From NCBI RefSeq assembly GCF_013328815.1, contig NZ_JABUHN010000008.1, positions 62,001-126,000 of the forward strand: 64,000 bases of DNA, in the 5' to 3' direction. The DNA is from Tabrizicola fusiformis. Its GTDB lineage: Bacteria > Pseudomonadota > Alphaproteobacteria > Rhodobacterales > Rhodobacteraceae. Positions 47,990-57,621 of this stretch are shown piece by piece (positions within the stretch are counted from its first letter, which is position 1; each line of letters opens with the position of its first letter). The position numbers and the translations under genes were made by a program. Below the pieces are notes generated by a model that worked only from the letters and a program-made list of their open reading frames with translations, was not told the DNA's origin and ran no database searches.

Positions 47990-49164
47990 CAGAAACGCCC
48001 GACGCGCTGGTGATCGGCGCCGGGCCGGCGGGCCTGATGGCCGCCGAAGAACTGGCCCGTGCCGGTCGCCGGGTGCTGGTGACCGAGGCCAAGCCCTCAC
48101 CGGCGCGCAAATTCCTGATGGCGGGAAAATCCGGGCTGAACCTGACCAAGGATCAACCGCTGACCGCCTTTCAATCCGCCTATCCCGGAGACTGGATACG
48201 TCCCTATACGGCCGAATTCGGGCCGGTGCAGGTGATGGACTGGTGCCGCGAACTGGCGCAGGAGGTGTTCACAGGTTCTTCGGGCCGGGTCTTTCCGGTG
48301 GTGATGAAAGGCTCCCCCTTGCTGCGCGCATGGCTGGCGCGGCTGGCAGGCATGGGGGTGGAACTCCGCAGCCGCTGGCGGTGGGAGGGGCTTTCAGGCC
48401 CTGCACTGCGGTTTGAGACGGCTGAGGGCGAACGCCTGCTGACCCCGCGCTGCACGGTTCTGGCCTTGGGCGGCGCAAGCTGGCCCCGCCTCGGCTCGGA
48501 TGCCGCATGGGTGCCGTGGCTGGCGGAGAGGGGCGTGGAAATCGCCCCCTTCCGCCCGGCCAACATGGGCTTTGCCGTGGATTGGTCACCGCATATGGCC
48601 CGCCATTTCGGCCAGCCGGTCAAGGGCGCGGCGCTGATGGCGGGGGCGCAGCGGGAGCGGGGGGAGTTCGTGATTTCGGCCCGCGGGATCGAAGGCGGCG
48701 GGGTCTATGCCGTCTCACGCGCGCTGCGCGAGGGCGCGACGCTGCGGCTTGACCTGATGCCGGACCTTGACCCCGCCGAGATCGCCGCCCGACTGGCCCG
48801 GATGCGGCCCGGCGAAAGCCTGTCGAACCGGCTGCGCAAACTGGGCCTGTCGCCGGTCGCCGTGGCCCTGGTGATGGAATTCGGGCGGAGCCTGCCGCCA
48901 GAACAGGCTCTAAAGGCCCTGTCAGTGACGATTCAGGGCGCCTATCCGCTGGCGGAGGCGATTTCGGTGGCAGGCGGCATCACGGCCCAGAGCCTGACCC
49001 CGGATCTGGAGCTTCGCACGCTGCCCGGGGTCTTCGCCTGCGGTGAAATGCTGGATTGGGAGGCGCCGACAGGGGGCTATCTCTTGACCGCCTGCCTTGC
49101 GACCGGGCGCCATGCCGGGCGGGCCGCTGCGAGAGTCGGGGTAAACCCCGACCTACCCGCGTAG
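47986..49164 (+). CDS. FAD-dependent oxidoreductase (HI0933/BaiN-like, TIGR03862 type)
   Basis: A 392-residue flavoprotein. The FAD-binding opening is ALVIGAGPAGLMAAEELARA. The family motifs LMAGKSGLNLTKD and FACGEMLDWEAPTGGYLL at the end are present. Substrate unknown. It is coupled to the MscS channel gene. The last codons run into a 48-base palindrome, whose internal GTAGG supplies the TAG stop (49162-49164). Confidence 0.9.
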   Translation: MTETPDALVIGAGPAGLMAAEELARAGRRVLVTEAKPSPARKFLMAGKSGLNLTKDQPLTAFQSAYPGDWIRPYTAEFGPVQVMDWCRELAQEVFTGSSGRVFPVVMKGSPLLRAWLARLAGMGVELRSRWRWEGLSGPALRFETAEGERLLTPRCTVLALGGASWPRLGSDAAWVPWLAERGVEIAPFRPANMGFAVDWSPHMARHFGQPVKGAALMAGAQRERGEFVISARGIEGGGVYAVSRALREGATLRLDLMPDLDPAEIAARLARMRPGESLSNRLRKLGLSPVAVALVMEFGRSLPPEQALKALSVTIQGAYPLAEAISVAGGITAQSLTPDLELRTLPGVFACGEMLDWEAPTGGYLLTACLATGRHAGRAAARVGVNPDLPA

Positions 49165-49182
49165 GTCGGGGTTTACCCCGAC
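49135..49182. repeat. 48-base palindrome of two head-to-head units
   Basis: A 22-base arm at 49135-49156 (starts GTCGGGGTAAACC) is exactly complementary to 49161-49182 (starts GTAGGTCGGGG), with loop CCGC. Each arm is itself a hairpin (GTCGGGGT with ACCCCGAC). It spans the end of the flavoprotein gene and stops 4 bases before the end of the caspase-like gene. It would act as a strong hairpin for both convergent genes. The border GCGTAGG matches the palindrome at dnaJ. Confidence 0.8.
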
Positions 49183-49185
49183 CCC

Positions 49186-52100
49186 CTATTGCAGCGGTGT
49201 CAGCGCCGGCAACGGCACCCAGCCCAGCGCCTTGCCATCCTTGGCAATGCGGGCAAAGCCATCTGCTTCATCAGCTTTGAACACGCCAAAGAACACGCCC
49301 GACGGAATTTCCTGCACCACCGCCCCGCCCGGCGCGTCCAGAACCGCCGTCCCCCCTGCCACCACATGGCTGAGGGTCGCGGGGAAGCTTTCGGGCGCCT
49401 CACCCAGCACCGCCACCGTGGCGCCAAGGGCAAAGTCACTGCCCCGGATCGACATTTGCGGCACCTGCCGGAAGCCGAAGGCAGCCGAGGAAATCTCGGG
49501 CACCTTGGCATCCAGCCAACCGGCAAGCTCGGTCACCTCGATCGTGGCATTGCCATTGGCATCGGCCTGCCCCAGCGCGTCCAGCATCGCCCAGGTCATC
49601 ACGCCATGGCCCTGATAGCCCTCCAGCGCCGGGGCATCGTCGGTCGATGCCGACAGGACGGTGCGCCCCATGGCCCGGGTCAGCCGCTCAACCGCCGCGG
49701 TCTGTGCCATAGCGGCATCGACGCTGCGGGTGCCGGTCAGGCTGCCGCTTTCGCAGGTGTCATAAATCAGCACCGACTTCTTCGCCCTGACCCGCGCCGC
49801 CCATTCCTGCCAGCGATCCTGATCAATCCCGCCCGCGCGGATCGGGTCATCGCCCTGAAAGCGGAAATCCTGCGGGATGAAGTAATACTTGCCCTCGACC
49901 GTCTTGCCATGGCCCGCAAGGAAGAACAGGAACACGTCCTGCGGTTTCACCCTTGCCCCCAGATCGGCAAAGGCGGCGTCCAGCCGGGCCTCGGTCACCT
50001 CAGCATCGAGCAGCGTCACCACCTCGACCGAGGTGAACAGCCCCGCCCCCGCCTTTTGCATCGCGGCGCCAAAGGCGCGGGCATCGGCGGCGGCATAGTT
50101 CAGCTTCAGCCGCCCGTCGGCATAATCATTCACCCCCACCGCCAGCACATAAAGCGCGGGCGGGACGGTGCTGGCCACCCCGTCCCATTGCACCACAACC
50201 TGACGCGGCGCCGAGGCCAGCAGCCCGGCGGCATTATAAGCCACCACCTCGATCACGTTCTGCCCCGGTTCCAGCGCAACTCGGGCCTTGGCCTTGGGCG
50301 TATCTTCGTCCAGCGCGGCGGCGGCGCGGGTGGGTTGCACCTCTACCGTCAATCCATTCACCCGCCATTCCACCCGGCCCACACCGCCGCCTTCGTCGGA
50401 AATCTCGGCCTCCACCTCGATCTCCGGGTCCGGCGCCTTGAACCCGTCCAGCGGAAAGGAAAACCGGGTGATCGGCGCGGGGCCCGAGCCGAGGACGGTG
50501 GACAGGTCCAGCACGGCGGCGGCCTTGGCAACCTCGCCCCCCGGGTCGCCCGCCAGCTTGGCCGCGACCAGATCGGGCCGGTAAAGGGCCTGATAGACCT
50601 GATCCACCGAAAACGCCCGCATCCCCGACGAGACCGATACCAGCCGCGCCCCATTCGGGCTCGCGGCAAAGAACCCCTCTGGCGTCAGGATCAGCCATTC
50701 GCCATCGGGTGTGGCCAGAAAATCCGCCAGCTTGGCACCCGTGGTCAGGTCATAGACCTGCTGGATGCCCACCGTCTGCGCCGTGACCGCCAGCCGCCCG
50801 CCCGCCAGCGGTTTGGCCAGCGCGGTTTCGGGAAATGTCATCAGCCGGGCCATCACCTGATCGGGGTAGCTCTGGCTGCTGTCAAAGTCGAAGCCCTCGG
50901 CAAGGCGGGCCTGATCCTCGGGCGTCAGGGGAACAGGTTGCAGGGTCTCCATGTCGAACCCGGCGACCGCGCCCGCATCCAGCCCGGAATAGAGGTAGAA
51001 GCGCCCGCCATCGGGCTCCATCATTTCCTCGACGCCAAAGGCGGCATCGGGCAGTTCGATCACCCCCTCCAGCCGCGCCTCAGCAAAGTTCCAGATCCAG
51101 ACCTTGCCATTGCCATCGGTCTGGAACCAGCGGTCACCGTCCAGCATGGCGGTGCCGCCCTGCGCGGGGGTCAGCGGCTCGCCAAAACTGGCGGTCAATT
51201 TGCCCTGCCGCGGGTCAAGCATCAGGATGTCGCCGCCCTCCATCCCCACCACGACCAGCCCGCCCGAAGGCGAGAAGCCCAGACGGTCCACCGAAAAGAT
51301 ACTGCGACCAAGGCCCAGCCCCGTCGCCTTTTCGCGGTCCATCACCTGCGAGAACGCCGGGGCACCGCTGGCAATATCCACGACTTCAAGCCGGGCGATC
51401 CAGCTTTCCTCGCTCTGGCTGCCGGCATAGGCGAGCAATTGGCCATCGGCCGACACATCCAGCGTCAGGATATCGCCGACGCCCTCGGCAAGGGGCAGGC
51501 TGCGCCGGCCTTCGGGCGTGGTGATCTGCGCCTGCGAGACCTGTGCGTAAAACCCGTCCGGCTGCTGCACCAGCTCGGTGAACAGGCTGACCAGCACGCC
51601 CTGCGGCGACAGTGCCAGTTCCGAAACCGCATCAGGTTGCGGCCCGTCGCCGAACTCGATCTCCGGCCCCTCCTCGACCTGCGACAGCGCCGCGCCATCC
51701 AGCCCCAGTTTCACCAACCCACCCCGCCGCGTGCCCGCCCAGAGGGCCAGAGAATCGTCACTAAACCGCAGTTTGTGTGCCTTTTGCACGATGGTAGGCC
51801 CGGCCGTCCCGGTGGCGGCATCCCAGAGCTGCACGCTTTCGGCATCCGCCGTGGCCAGCCATTTGCCATCCGGCGACAGAACCATGTCGATCACCGCATT
51901 GCGGTGCGGGCGGATGCGGTGCAACTCGGCCCCCGTCACCGCATCAAGGATCAGGAGATGCCCGGTGGACAGACCAACCGCCAACAATTGCGAGCCGGGC
52001 AGCAGGGCCGCCTGCGTCGCCTGCGGCACCGGGAATTTGCGGATCAGCCGCTGGCTTTTCATATCCCACAGCGCGATCTCGGCGTCATTGCCAAGGGCCA

Positions 52101-53274
52101 GAGTGGTGACCATCACCGATTCGTCGGCGGCAAAGCCGATCGAATGGATCGAGGCGATGTCCTGAAAGAAATAGTAATGCGGGTTCGAGGGTTGCAGGCT
52201 GAACTCTGCCGCGCGGCCCGCCTGCGCCGCCGTCAGATCGGCCAGCGGCAGGTTCAGACGCGCTGCCGGGTCGGTCGCTTCGGGTGCGATCACGCCCCAA
52301 AGGTCGCCCTGCCGCACCGGCACCACCCCGCCCTCGTGCCGCCAGAAGTCCTGAAACTGCGGCTCGGCGGCAAAGCGGCCATCGGCGGTGATAAAGCCGC
52401 GCAGGTCGCCCACGACCACCCCCGCCAGCCCGTCGGAAAAACTGTAGGCCTGATCGAACTGCGCGGGAATCACCCAGGCGCCGGTCCGGTCGATATAGCC
52501 CCATTTGCCGCCCTGATCCTGCACGGGCGCCAACCCTTCGGCAAAGTCGCGGGCGGCAAGGAACTGATCGGGAATTTCAAAATAGCTGTCCCAGGGGCCG
52601 ATATAGCCCCAAAGATCGCCCGTCCGCGCCGCCGCGAACTCTTCGGAAAAGCCGCGCACCTCGGCGAACACCGCCTGCCCGTTCTTCACCGCGCCATAAG
52701 CGCAATCCAGATGGCCGACCTTGCCTGCGATGGCCACGGGAACGCTGCCATTCTGCGGCACGCCCATCGCCGTGACCCCTTCGAGGCTGCTGGTGGCAGG
52801 TTCGTCGCCGCGATGCACGGCCACGGGCACACCTTTGGACGTGCCCACCATACAGGTGCCGTCATTGCCGATCAGCGTGTCGAAGGGCAGCACCTGTTCG
52901 TCGGCCTGCCCGCTGGGCCCGACGGCCCACCATTGCCCCTGCCAGAGCATCGGCGTGTAGATGTCCGGCTTGCCGATGGCATCGAACTCGAACGGGGTGG
53001 CGGTGCCGCCTGCGATGTCCACCACGCCCCATTTGCCGTTCTGCCGCACCGGAAAGCGGCCCATGCCCGGCGTGCCCACCGCCTCAAACTGCGGCTGCCA
53101 GACCCATTGGCCGTCAGCCGCCATCAGCCCCCAAAGATCACCCTGCCGCAGCGGCACCACCCCCTGATGGGCAGAGCCTGCATCCTGAAACTGCGGGGTC
53201 ACCACCCAGCGAAAGCCGTCTTCGGCCAAGGCTGGCGCGGGCAGAAAGGCAAGCAGGAACAACAGGCGACGCAT
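49186..53274 (-). CDS. Exported caspase-like protease with WG repeats and WD40-like repeats
   Basis: A 1362-residue protein with a signal peptide (MRRLLFLLAFLPAPALAED). Residues 25-330 are a run of WG repeats (GLWGL-type: LWGLMAADGQW, KWGVVDIAGG, LWGYIGPWDS, KWGYIDRTGA, LWGVIAPEA). Residues about 370-860 are WD40/YncE-like beta-propeller repeats (VIDMVLSPDGKWLATADAES, VQLWDAATG). Residues about 940-1030 are an Ig-like part (VEWRVNGLTVEV). Residues 1040-1280 are a caspase p20-like domain (LYVLAVGVNDYAD) with His1122 in FFLAGHGKTV and Cys1174 in LIYDTCESGS. A short SH3-like end follows. The dyad is complete, so proteolysis is plausible. The start follows a minus-strand AGGATTTGCC. No caspase-linked operon partner is adjacent; the substrate is unknown. 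Confidence 0.85.
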   Translation of the reverse strand: MRRLLFLLAFLPAPALAEDGFRWVVTPQFQDAGSAHQGVVPLRQGDLWGLMAADGQWVWQPQFEAVGTPGMGRFPVRQNGKWGVVDIAGGTATPFEFDAIGKPDIYTPMLWQGQWWAVGPSGQADEQVLPFDTLIGNDGTCMVGTSKGVPVAVHRGDEPATSSLEGVTAMGVPQNGSVPVAIAGKVGHLDCAYGAVKNGQAVFAEVRGFSEEFAAARTGDLWGYIGPWDSYFEIPDQFLAARDFAEGLAPVQDQGGKWGYIDRTGAWVIPAQFDQAYSFSDGLAGVVVGDLRGFITADGRFAAEPQFQDFWRHEGGVVPVRQGDLWGVIAPEATDPAARLNLPLADLTAAQAGRAAEFSLQPSNPHYYFFQDIASIHSIGFAADESVMVTTLALGNDAEIALWDMKSQRLIRKFPVPQATQAALLPGSQLLAVGLSTGHLLILDAVTGAELHRIRPHRNAVIDMVLSPDGKWLATADAESVQLWDAATGTAGPTIVQKAHKLRFSDDSLALWAGTRRGGLVKLGLDGAALSQVEEGPEIEFGDGPQPDAVSELALSPQGVLVSLFTELVQQPDGFYAQVSQAQITTPEGRRSLPLAEGVGDILTLDVSADGQLLAYAGSQSEESWIARLEVVDIASGAPAFSQVMDREKATGLGLGRSIFSVDRLGFSPSGGLVVVGMEGGDILMLDPRQGKLTASFGEPLTPAQGGTAMLDGDRWFQTDGNGKVWIWNFAEARLEGVIELPDAAFGVEEMMEPDGGRFYLYSGLDAGAVAGFDMETLQPVPLTPEDQARLAEGFDFDSSQSYPDQVMARLMTFPETALAKPLAGGRLAVTAQTVGIQQVYDLTTGAKLADFLATPDGEWLILTPEGFFAASPNGARLVSVSSGMRAFSVDQVYQALYRPDLVAAKLAGDPGGEVAKAAAVLDLSTVLGSGPAPITRFSFPLDGFKAPDPEIEVEAEISDEGGGVGRVEWRVNGLTVEVQPTRAAAALDEDTPKAKARVALEPGQNVIEVVAYNAAGLLASAPRQVVVQWDGVASTVPPALYVLAVGVNDYADGRLKLNYAAADARAFGAAMQKAGAGLFTSVEVVTLLDAEVTEARLDAAFADLGARVKPQDVFLFFLAGHGKTVEGKYYFIPQDFRFQGDDPIRAGGIDQDRWQEWAARVRAKKSVLIYDTCESGSLTGTRSVDAAMAQTAAVERLTRAMGRTVLSASTDDAPALEGYQGHGVMTWAMLDALGQADANGNATIEVTELAGWLDAKVPEISSAAFGFRQVPQMSIRGSDFALGATVAVLGEAPESFPATLSHVVAGGTAVLDAPGGAVVQEIPSGVFFGVFKADEADGFARIAKDGKALGWVPLPALTPLQ

Positions 53275-53386
53275 GGCAAATCCTCGGGTCCGGGCGCGGC
53301 CAGACTGACCGAAGCGGGCCGCCCGGGGCAAGTGACAGTTGCGGTCATCCTGCCCGGCGCCTAGCCTGCCGCAAACGGAGGCACCG

Positions 53387-53995
53387 ATGCAGCTCTACAC
53401 CTCGCCCACCACGCCCTTTGGCCGCAAGGCCATGCTGATGCTGCTGGAGACGGGCCTTGCCGGGCAGACCACGCTGCATGAGGTCGCGGGTTCGCCGACC
53501 GACCCGGGAAACATGCCGGTCGATCGTAACCCCTTGGGCAAGATTCCGGCGCTGGTGCTGGAGGACGGCCGGACCCTGTATGACAGCCGGGTGATCTGCC
53601 GCTATCTCGACGCCCGTTCGGGTGCGGGGCTTTACCCGCAGGGCGAGGCGCTTTGGGATGTGCTGACGCTTGAGGCGACGGCGGACGGCATCATGGAGGC
53701 CGCCCTGCTGATCGTCTACGAATCCCGCCTGCGCCCCGAAGAGCGGCGCCATGCCCCTTGGGTCGAGGGGCAATGGGCCAAGGTCGCCCGGGCGCTGGAC
53801 GCCATCGAGGCGGGCTGGATGGCCCTGCTGGAGGGGCCTCTGACGGCGGCGCATCTCGCCCTTGCGGCGGCGCTGGGATATCTTGACTTCCGGCATGACG
53901 CGCGGGGCTGGCGCGCAGGGCATCCGCAGCTTGCGCAATGGGCCGAAACCATTGCCGCGCGCCCGTCGCTGATGGCCACCCGCCCCCCGGTTTAG
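53387..53995 (+). CDS. Glutathione S-transferase-like protein
   Basis: A 202-residue protein with the thioredoxin-like N-terminal domain (MQLYTSPTTPFGRKAMLML, NPLGKIPALVLEDG, LYDSRVICRYLD) and an all-helical C-terminal domain. The Ser/Pro region at residues 6-10 fits the beta/omega-like bacterial GST active site. Substrate unknown. GGAGG precedes the start. It lies upstream of petA, with 195 bases between. Confidence 0.9.
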   Translation: MQLYTSPTTPFGRKAMLMLLETGLAGQTTLHEVAGSPTDPGNMPVDRNPLGKIPALVLEDGRTLYDSRVICRYLDARSGAGLYPQGEALWDVLTLEATADGIMEAALLIVYESRLRPEERRHAPWVEGQWAKVARALDAIEAGWMALLEGPLTAAHLALAAALGYLDFRHDARGWRAGHPQLAQWAETIAARPSLMATRPPV

Positions 53996-54190
53996 CCGCC
54001 GTTAGGAAGCCGGGGCTGCGCCTTCAAGGTCACGCCCCACGACAAAGCGGTTTTCCGCGCCCCTGCGCGCCTTTGACCGCTGGACGGGCCGCCCTTCCTT
54101 GGGTAAACCCGCCCGGCAAGGCTGCGGGAAACTGCGGCCGCATCGGTATATGGGTCGCAAGCCCGGCGGCCCCGGAAGGGAGAAGTTCTC

Positions 54191-54751
54191 GTGTCCCACG
54201 CAGACGATCACGCAGGCACCCGCAGGGATTTCCTGTATTACGCAACCGCCGGGGCCGGCGTCGTTGCCACCGGCGCAGCGGTCTGGCCGCTGGTCAATCA
54301 GATGAACCCCTCGGCCGATACCCGCGCGCTGTCGTCGATCTTCGTCGATGTCTCGGCGGTCGAGGTCGGCACGCAGCTCACGGTGAAATGGCGCGGCAAG
54401 CCCGTGTTCATCCGCCGCCGCAGCGCGGACGAGATCAAGGCAGGCCGCGATACCGCGCTGTCCGATCTGGTCGATGCCAAGGCCGAAAACGCCAACAAGC
54501 CCGATGCCGACGCCTCGGACGCCAACCGCACCCTCGACGAAGCGGGTGAATGGCTGGTGATGATGGGCGTCTGCACCCACCTCGGCTGTGTGCCGCTGGG
54601 CGATGGCGCGGGCGATTTCGGCGGCTGGTTCTGCCCCTGCCACGGCTCGCACTACGATACCGCGGGCCGCATCCGCAAAGGGCCGGCGCCGCGCAATCTG
54701 GACATTCCGGTGGCGCAGTTCACCGACGCCACCACCATCAAGCTCGGGTAA
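54191..54751 (+). CDS. petA: Ubiquinol-cytochrome c reductase Rieske iron-sulfur subunit
   Basis: A 186-residue Rieske protein of the bc1 complex. An N-terminal Tat-type anchor ([19 protein letters not shown]) leads to the iron-sulfur domain with [10 protein letters not shown] (about residue 128) and CPCHGSHYD (about 148), which hold the 2Fe-2S cluster. The start is GTG at 54191, after GGGAGAAG. First gene of petABC. Confidence 0.97.
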   Translation: MSHADDHAGTRRDFLYYATAGAGVVATGAAVWPLVNQMNPSADTRALSSIFVDVSAVEVGTQLTVKWRGKPVFIRRRSADEIKAGRDTALSDLVDAKAENANKPDADASDANRTLDEAGEWLVMMGVCTHLGCVPLGDGAGDFGGWFCPCHGSHYDTAGRIRKGPAPRNLDIPVAQFTDATTIKLG

Positions 54752-54762
54752 GGAAACAAAAG

Positions 54763-56076
54763 ATGGCCGGTATTCCGCACGACCATTACGAGCCCAAGTC
54801 GGGCCTTGAGAAGTGGCTCCACACCCGCCTGCCGGTGGTGAGCCTTGTCTATGACACCCTGATGATTCCCACGCCCAAGAACCTGAACTGGATGTGGATC
54901 TGGGGGATCGTCCTTGCCTTCTGTCTGGTGCTGCAAATCGTCACCGGCGTCGTGCTGGTGATGCATTACACCCCGCATGTGGACATGGCCTTTGCCTCGG
55001 TCGAGCATATCATGCGCGACGTGAACGGCGGGCACATGCTGCGCTATCTGCACGCCAACGGCGCTTCGCTGTTCTTCTTTGCCGTCTACCTGCACATCTT
55101 CCGCGGCCTCTACTACGGCAGCTACAAAGCGCCGCGCGAAGTGACCTGGATCGTCGGGATGCTGATTTACCTCGCGATGATGGCGACGGCCTTCATGGGC
55201 TATGTGCTGCCCTGGGGACAGATGTCGTTCTGGGGTGCCACGGTGATCACCGGCCTGTTCGGCGCGATCCCCGGCGTGGGTCCGACCATTCAGGAATGGC
55301 TCTTGGGCGGCCCGGCGGTGGACAATGCCACGCTGAACCGCTTCTTCTCGCTGCACTACCTTCTCCCCTTCGTGATTGCGGCGCTGGTTGCCGTTCACAT
55401 CTGGGCCTTCCACACCACCGGCAACAACAACCCCACGGGTGTTGAAGTGCGCCGCGGCTCGAAAGAAGAAGCGCAGAAAGACACCCTGCCCTTCTGGCCC
55501 TATTTCGTGATCAAGGACCTGTTCGCTCTGGCGGTTGTGCTGGTGGTGTTCTTCGCGGTCGTCGGCTTCATGCCGAACTTCCTCGGCCACCCCGACAACT
55601 ACATCGAGGCGAACGCGCTGGCGACCCCGGCCCATATCGTGCCGGAATGGTATTTCCTGCCGTTCTACGCTATCCTGCGCGCCTTTACCGGCGACGTCTG
55701 GGTGGTGATGCTGGTGAACTGGGTGACCTTCGGCATCGTGGACGCCAAGTTCTTTGGCGTGCTGGCGATGTTCGGCGCCATCGCCGTTCTGGCGCTGGTG
55801 CCGTGGCTGGACACCAGCCGCGTGCGCTCGGGCAAATACCGGCCCAAGTTCAAGGCGTGGTTCTGGCTTCTGGCCATAGACTTCGTGGTGCTGATGTGGG
55901 TGGGCGCGATGCCGACCGACGGGATTTATCCCTACATCTCGCTGATCGCCTCGACCTACTGGTTCGCTTATTTCCTCGTGATCCTGCCGCTCTTGGGCGT
56001 GCTTGAAAAGCCGCTGCCGCAACCGGCAACGATCGAGGAAGACTTCAAGGCCCACTACGGCACTCCGGCCGAGTGA
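54763..56076 (+). CDS. petB: Cytochrome b of the bc1 complex
   Basis: A 437-residue, eight-helix cytochrome b. The heme-ligating helices and Qo-site segments are seen ([20 protein letters not shown], and [15 protein letters not shown] with the PEWY motif). It transfers electrons from ubiquinol across the inner membrane. Start at 54763 after GGAAAC, 11 bases after petA. The length matches the Rhodobacter form. Confidence 0.98.
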   Translation: MAGIPHDHYEPKSGLEKWLHTRLPVVSLVYDTLMIPTPKNLNWMWIWGIVLAFCLVLQIVTGVVLVMHYTPHVDMAFASVEHIMRDVNGGHMLRYLHANGASLFFFAVYLHIFRGLYYGSYKAPREVTWIVGMLIYLAMMATAFMGYVLPWGQMSFWGATVITGLFGAIPGVGPTIQEWLLGGPAVDNATLNRFFSLHYLLPFVIAALVAVHIWAFHTTGNNNPTGVEVRRGSKEEAQKDTLPFWPYFVIKDLFALAVVLVVFFAVVGFMPNFLGHPDNYIEANALATPAHIVPEWYFLPFYAILRAFTGDVWVVMLVNWVTFGIVDAKFFGVLAMFGAIAVLALVPWLDTSRVRSGKYRPKFKAWFWLLAIDFVVLMWVGAMPTDGIYPYISLIASTYWFAYFLVILPLLGVLEKPLPQPATIEEDFKAHYGTPAE

Positions 56077-56095
56077 GAGAAAGGAACTGACTGAG

Positions 56096-56884
56096 ATGTT
56101 TCGTAAAATCGCAATCAGCGCCGTCTCTGCCCTCTGCTTGGCAACCGGCGCGGCCTTTGCGGCAGGTGGGGAAGTCCATATCGAGGATATCCCCTTCTCG
56201 TTCGAGGGGCCGTTCGGCACCTTTGACGAACACCAGTTGCAGCGCGGCCTTCAGGTCTTCACCGAGGTTTGTGCAGCCTGCCACGGCCTGAAATACGTCC
56301 CGATCCGCACCCTGTCGGATGAGGGCGGCCCTGCCCTGCCGGAAGATCAGGTGCGCGCCTATGCCACCCAGTTCACGGTGATCGACAAGGAAACCGGCGA
56401 AGAGCGGGAAGCCAAGGCGACCGACCACTTCCCGGCCAACACCGGGGCGGGCGCACCGGACCTGTCGCTGATGGCCAAAAGCCGGGCGGCGTTCCACGGT
56501 CCCTATGGCACCGGCATCAACCAACTGTTCCGCGGCATCGGCGGGCCGGAATATATCCATGCCATCCTGACCGGCTATTCGGGCGAGGAAAAGACCGAGG
56601 CGGGTTCGACCTTCTACGAGAACCACGCCTTCTCGACCGGCTGGATCAAGATGCCGGCGCCCCTGTCGGATGATCTGGTGACCTATGCCGACGGCACCAA
56701 GGCCACCGTGGACCAGATGGCGCAAGACGTTTCGGCCTTCCTGATGTGGACCGCCGAGCCGAAGATGATGGCGCGCAAGGATGCTGGCTTCAAAGCCGTG
56801 ATCTTCCTGATCGTGCTGGCCTCGCTGCTTTACCTGACGAACAAGCGGCTCTGGTCGGGCGTCAAAGGCAAGAAGCACGCCTGA
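56096..56884 (+). CDS. petC: Cytochrome c1 of the bc1 complex
   Basis: A 262-residue protein with a signal peptide ([19 protein letters not shown]), the heme motif CAACHGLKY (about residue 59), the Met ligand region [11 protein letters not shown], and a C-terminal membrane anchor ([20 protein letters not shown]). It passes electrons to cytochrome c or c-y. It closes the pet operon before a strong terminator. Confidence 0.97.
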   Translation: MFRKIAISAVSALCLATGAAFAAGGEVHIEDIPFSFEGPFGTFDEHQLQRGLQVFTEVCAACHGLKYVPIRTLSDEGGPALPEDQVRAYATQFTVIDKETGEEREAKATDHFPANTGAGAPDLSLMAKSRAAFHGPYGTGINQLFRGIGGPEYIHAILTGYSGEEKTEAGSTFYENHAFSTGWIKMPAPLSDDLVTYADGTKATVDQMAQDVSAFLMWTAEPKMMARKDAGFKAVIFLIVLASLLYLTNKRLWSGVKGKKHA

Positions 56885-56900
56885 TCTGTCAGACTTCGGA

Positions 56901-56929
56901 AACCCCCGCTTCGGCGGGGGTTTTTCTTT
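56901..56929. terminator. Terminator between petC and thiQ
   Basis: AACCCCCGC (56901-56909), a TTCG tetraloop, GCGGGGGTT (56914-56922), followed by TTTCTTT. It serves petC and, by symmetry, may serve thiQ, which ends at 56932. Confidence 0.85.
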
Positions 56930-56931
56930 GC

Positions 56932-57621
56932 CTATATGCCCAGATAGGCCCGCAAGGCCGGGGGCGGATCGGCGAAAAGTTCCGCAGTGGGCCGTGGGGC
57001 ATGGGCGATGCCATCGGCCACCAGAATGGTCTGATCGGCAAAGCGCCGGGCATCCGCCGGGTCATGGGTGACCATCAGCACCGTCGCCCCATCCGCCAGT
57101 TCCGCAACCAGATCCAGCATTTCCGCCTTGAGCGCGGGGCCAAGCGCCGCAAAAGGCTCGTCCAGAAGCAGAAGCGGCCGCTCCCGCAGCAGCGCCCGCG
57201 CCAGTGCCGCCCTGCCGATCTGCCCCCCCGAAAGCTGTGCCGGTTTGCGCGCGCCCATACCCGCAAGCCCCACCCGTTGCAGCGCCTCTTCCACCCGGGC
57301 GCGCTGACCTGCGTCAAGCCGCAGATCGGCGCGCAGGCCAAGGCCAAGGTTTTGCGCAAGCGTCAGATGGGGGAACAGGTTCTGATCCTGAAACAGGATG
57401 CTCAGGGGCCGGTCTCCGGGCGCCCGCCCTGCCAGATCTTGTCCGGCCCACAAAACCCGCCCAGCGACCGGGGCAAAGAACCCCGCCACCGCCATCAGCA
57501 GCGTCGATTTCCCCGCGCCGGACGGCCCGATCACCGCCACCCGCGCGCCCACAGGCACCGTCAGATCGGCTTGCAGACGGAAGTCGTCCTGCCTCAGGTC
57601 TAAATGCTCAAGCCGCAGCAT
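56932..57621 (-). CDS. thiQ: Thiamine ABC transporter ATP-binding protein ThiQ
   Basis: A 229-residue ABC ATPase with Walker A GPSGAGKST, the signature LSGGQIGRAALARALL and Walker [12 protein letters not shown]. The thiBPQ order and the TPP riboswitch identify the substrate as thiamine/TPP. The start at 57621 (MLRLEHLDLRQ) overlaps thiP by 14 bases; a start at 57642 is possible. Confidence 0.93.
   Translation of the reverse strand: MLRLEHLDLRQDDFRLQADLTVPVGARVAVIGPSGAGKSTLLMAVAGFFAPVAGRVLWAGQDLAGRAPGDRPLSILFQDQNLFPHLTLAQNLGLGLRADLRLDAGQRARVEEALQRVGLAGMGARKPAQLSGGQIGRAALARALLRERPLLLLDEPFAALGPALKAEMLDLVAELADGATVLMVTHDPADARRFADQTILVADGIAHAPRPTAELFADPPPALRAYLGI

Noticed and set aside
49186-53274. 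DNA-level tandem repeat or CRISPR-like structure over the WG/WD40 region
   Set aside because: The repeats are at protein level and diverged; no conserved repeat or spacer pattern exists in the DNA.
49189-53364. A 1391-codon plus-strand open frame across the caspase-like gene
   Set aside because: It is the antisense of a real, domain-rich gene. High GC leaves few stop codons on the opposite strand, and its product is low-complexity with no domain.
53996-54190. A promoter for petABC in the gap after the GST gene
   Set aside because: TATATG is present near 54153 but no good -35 box lies 16-18 bases upstream, so I do not call it.
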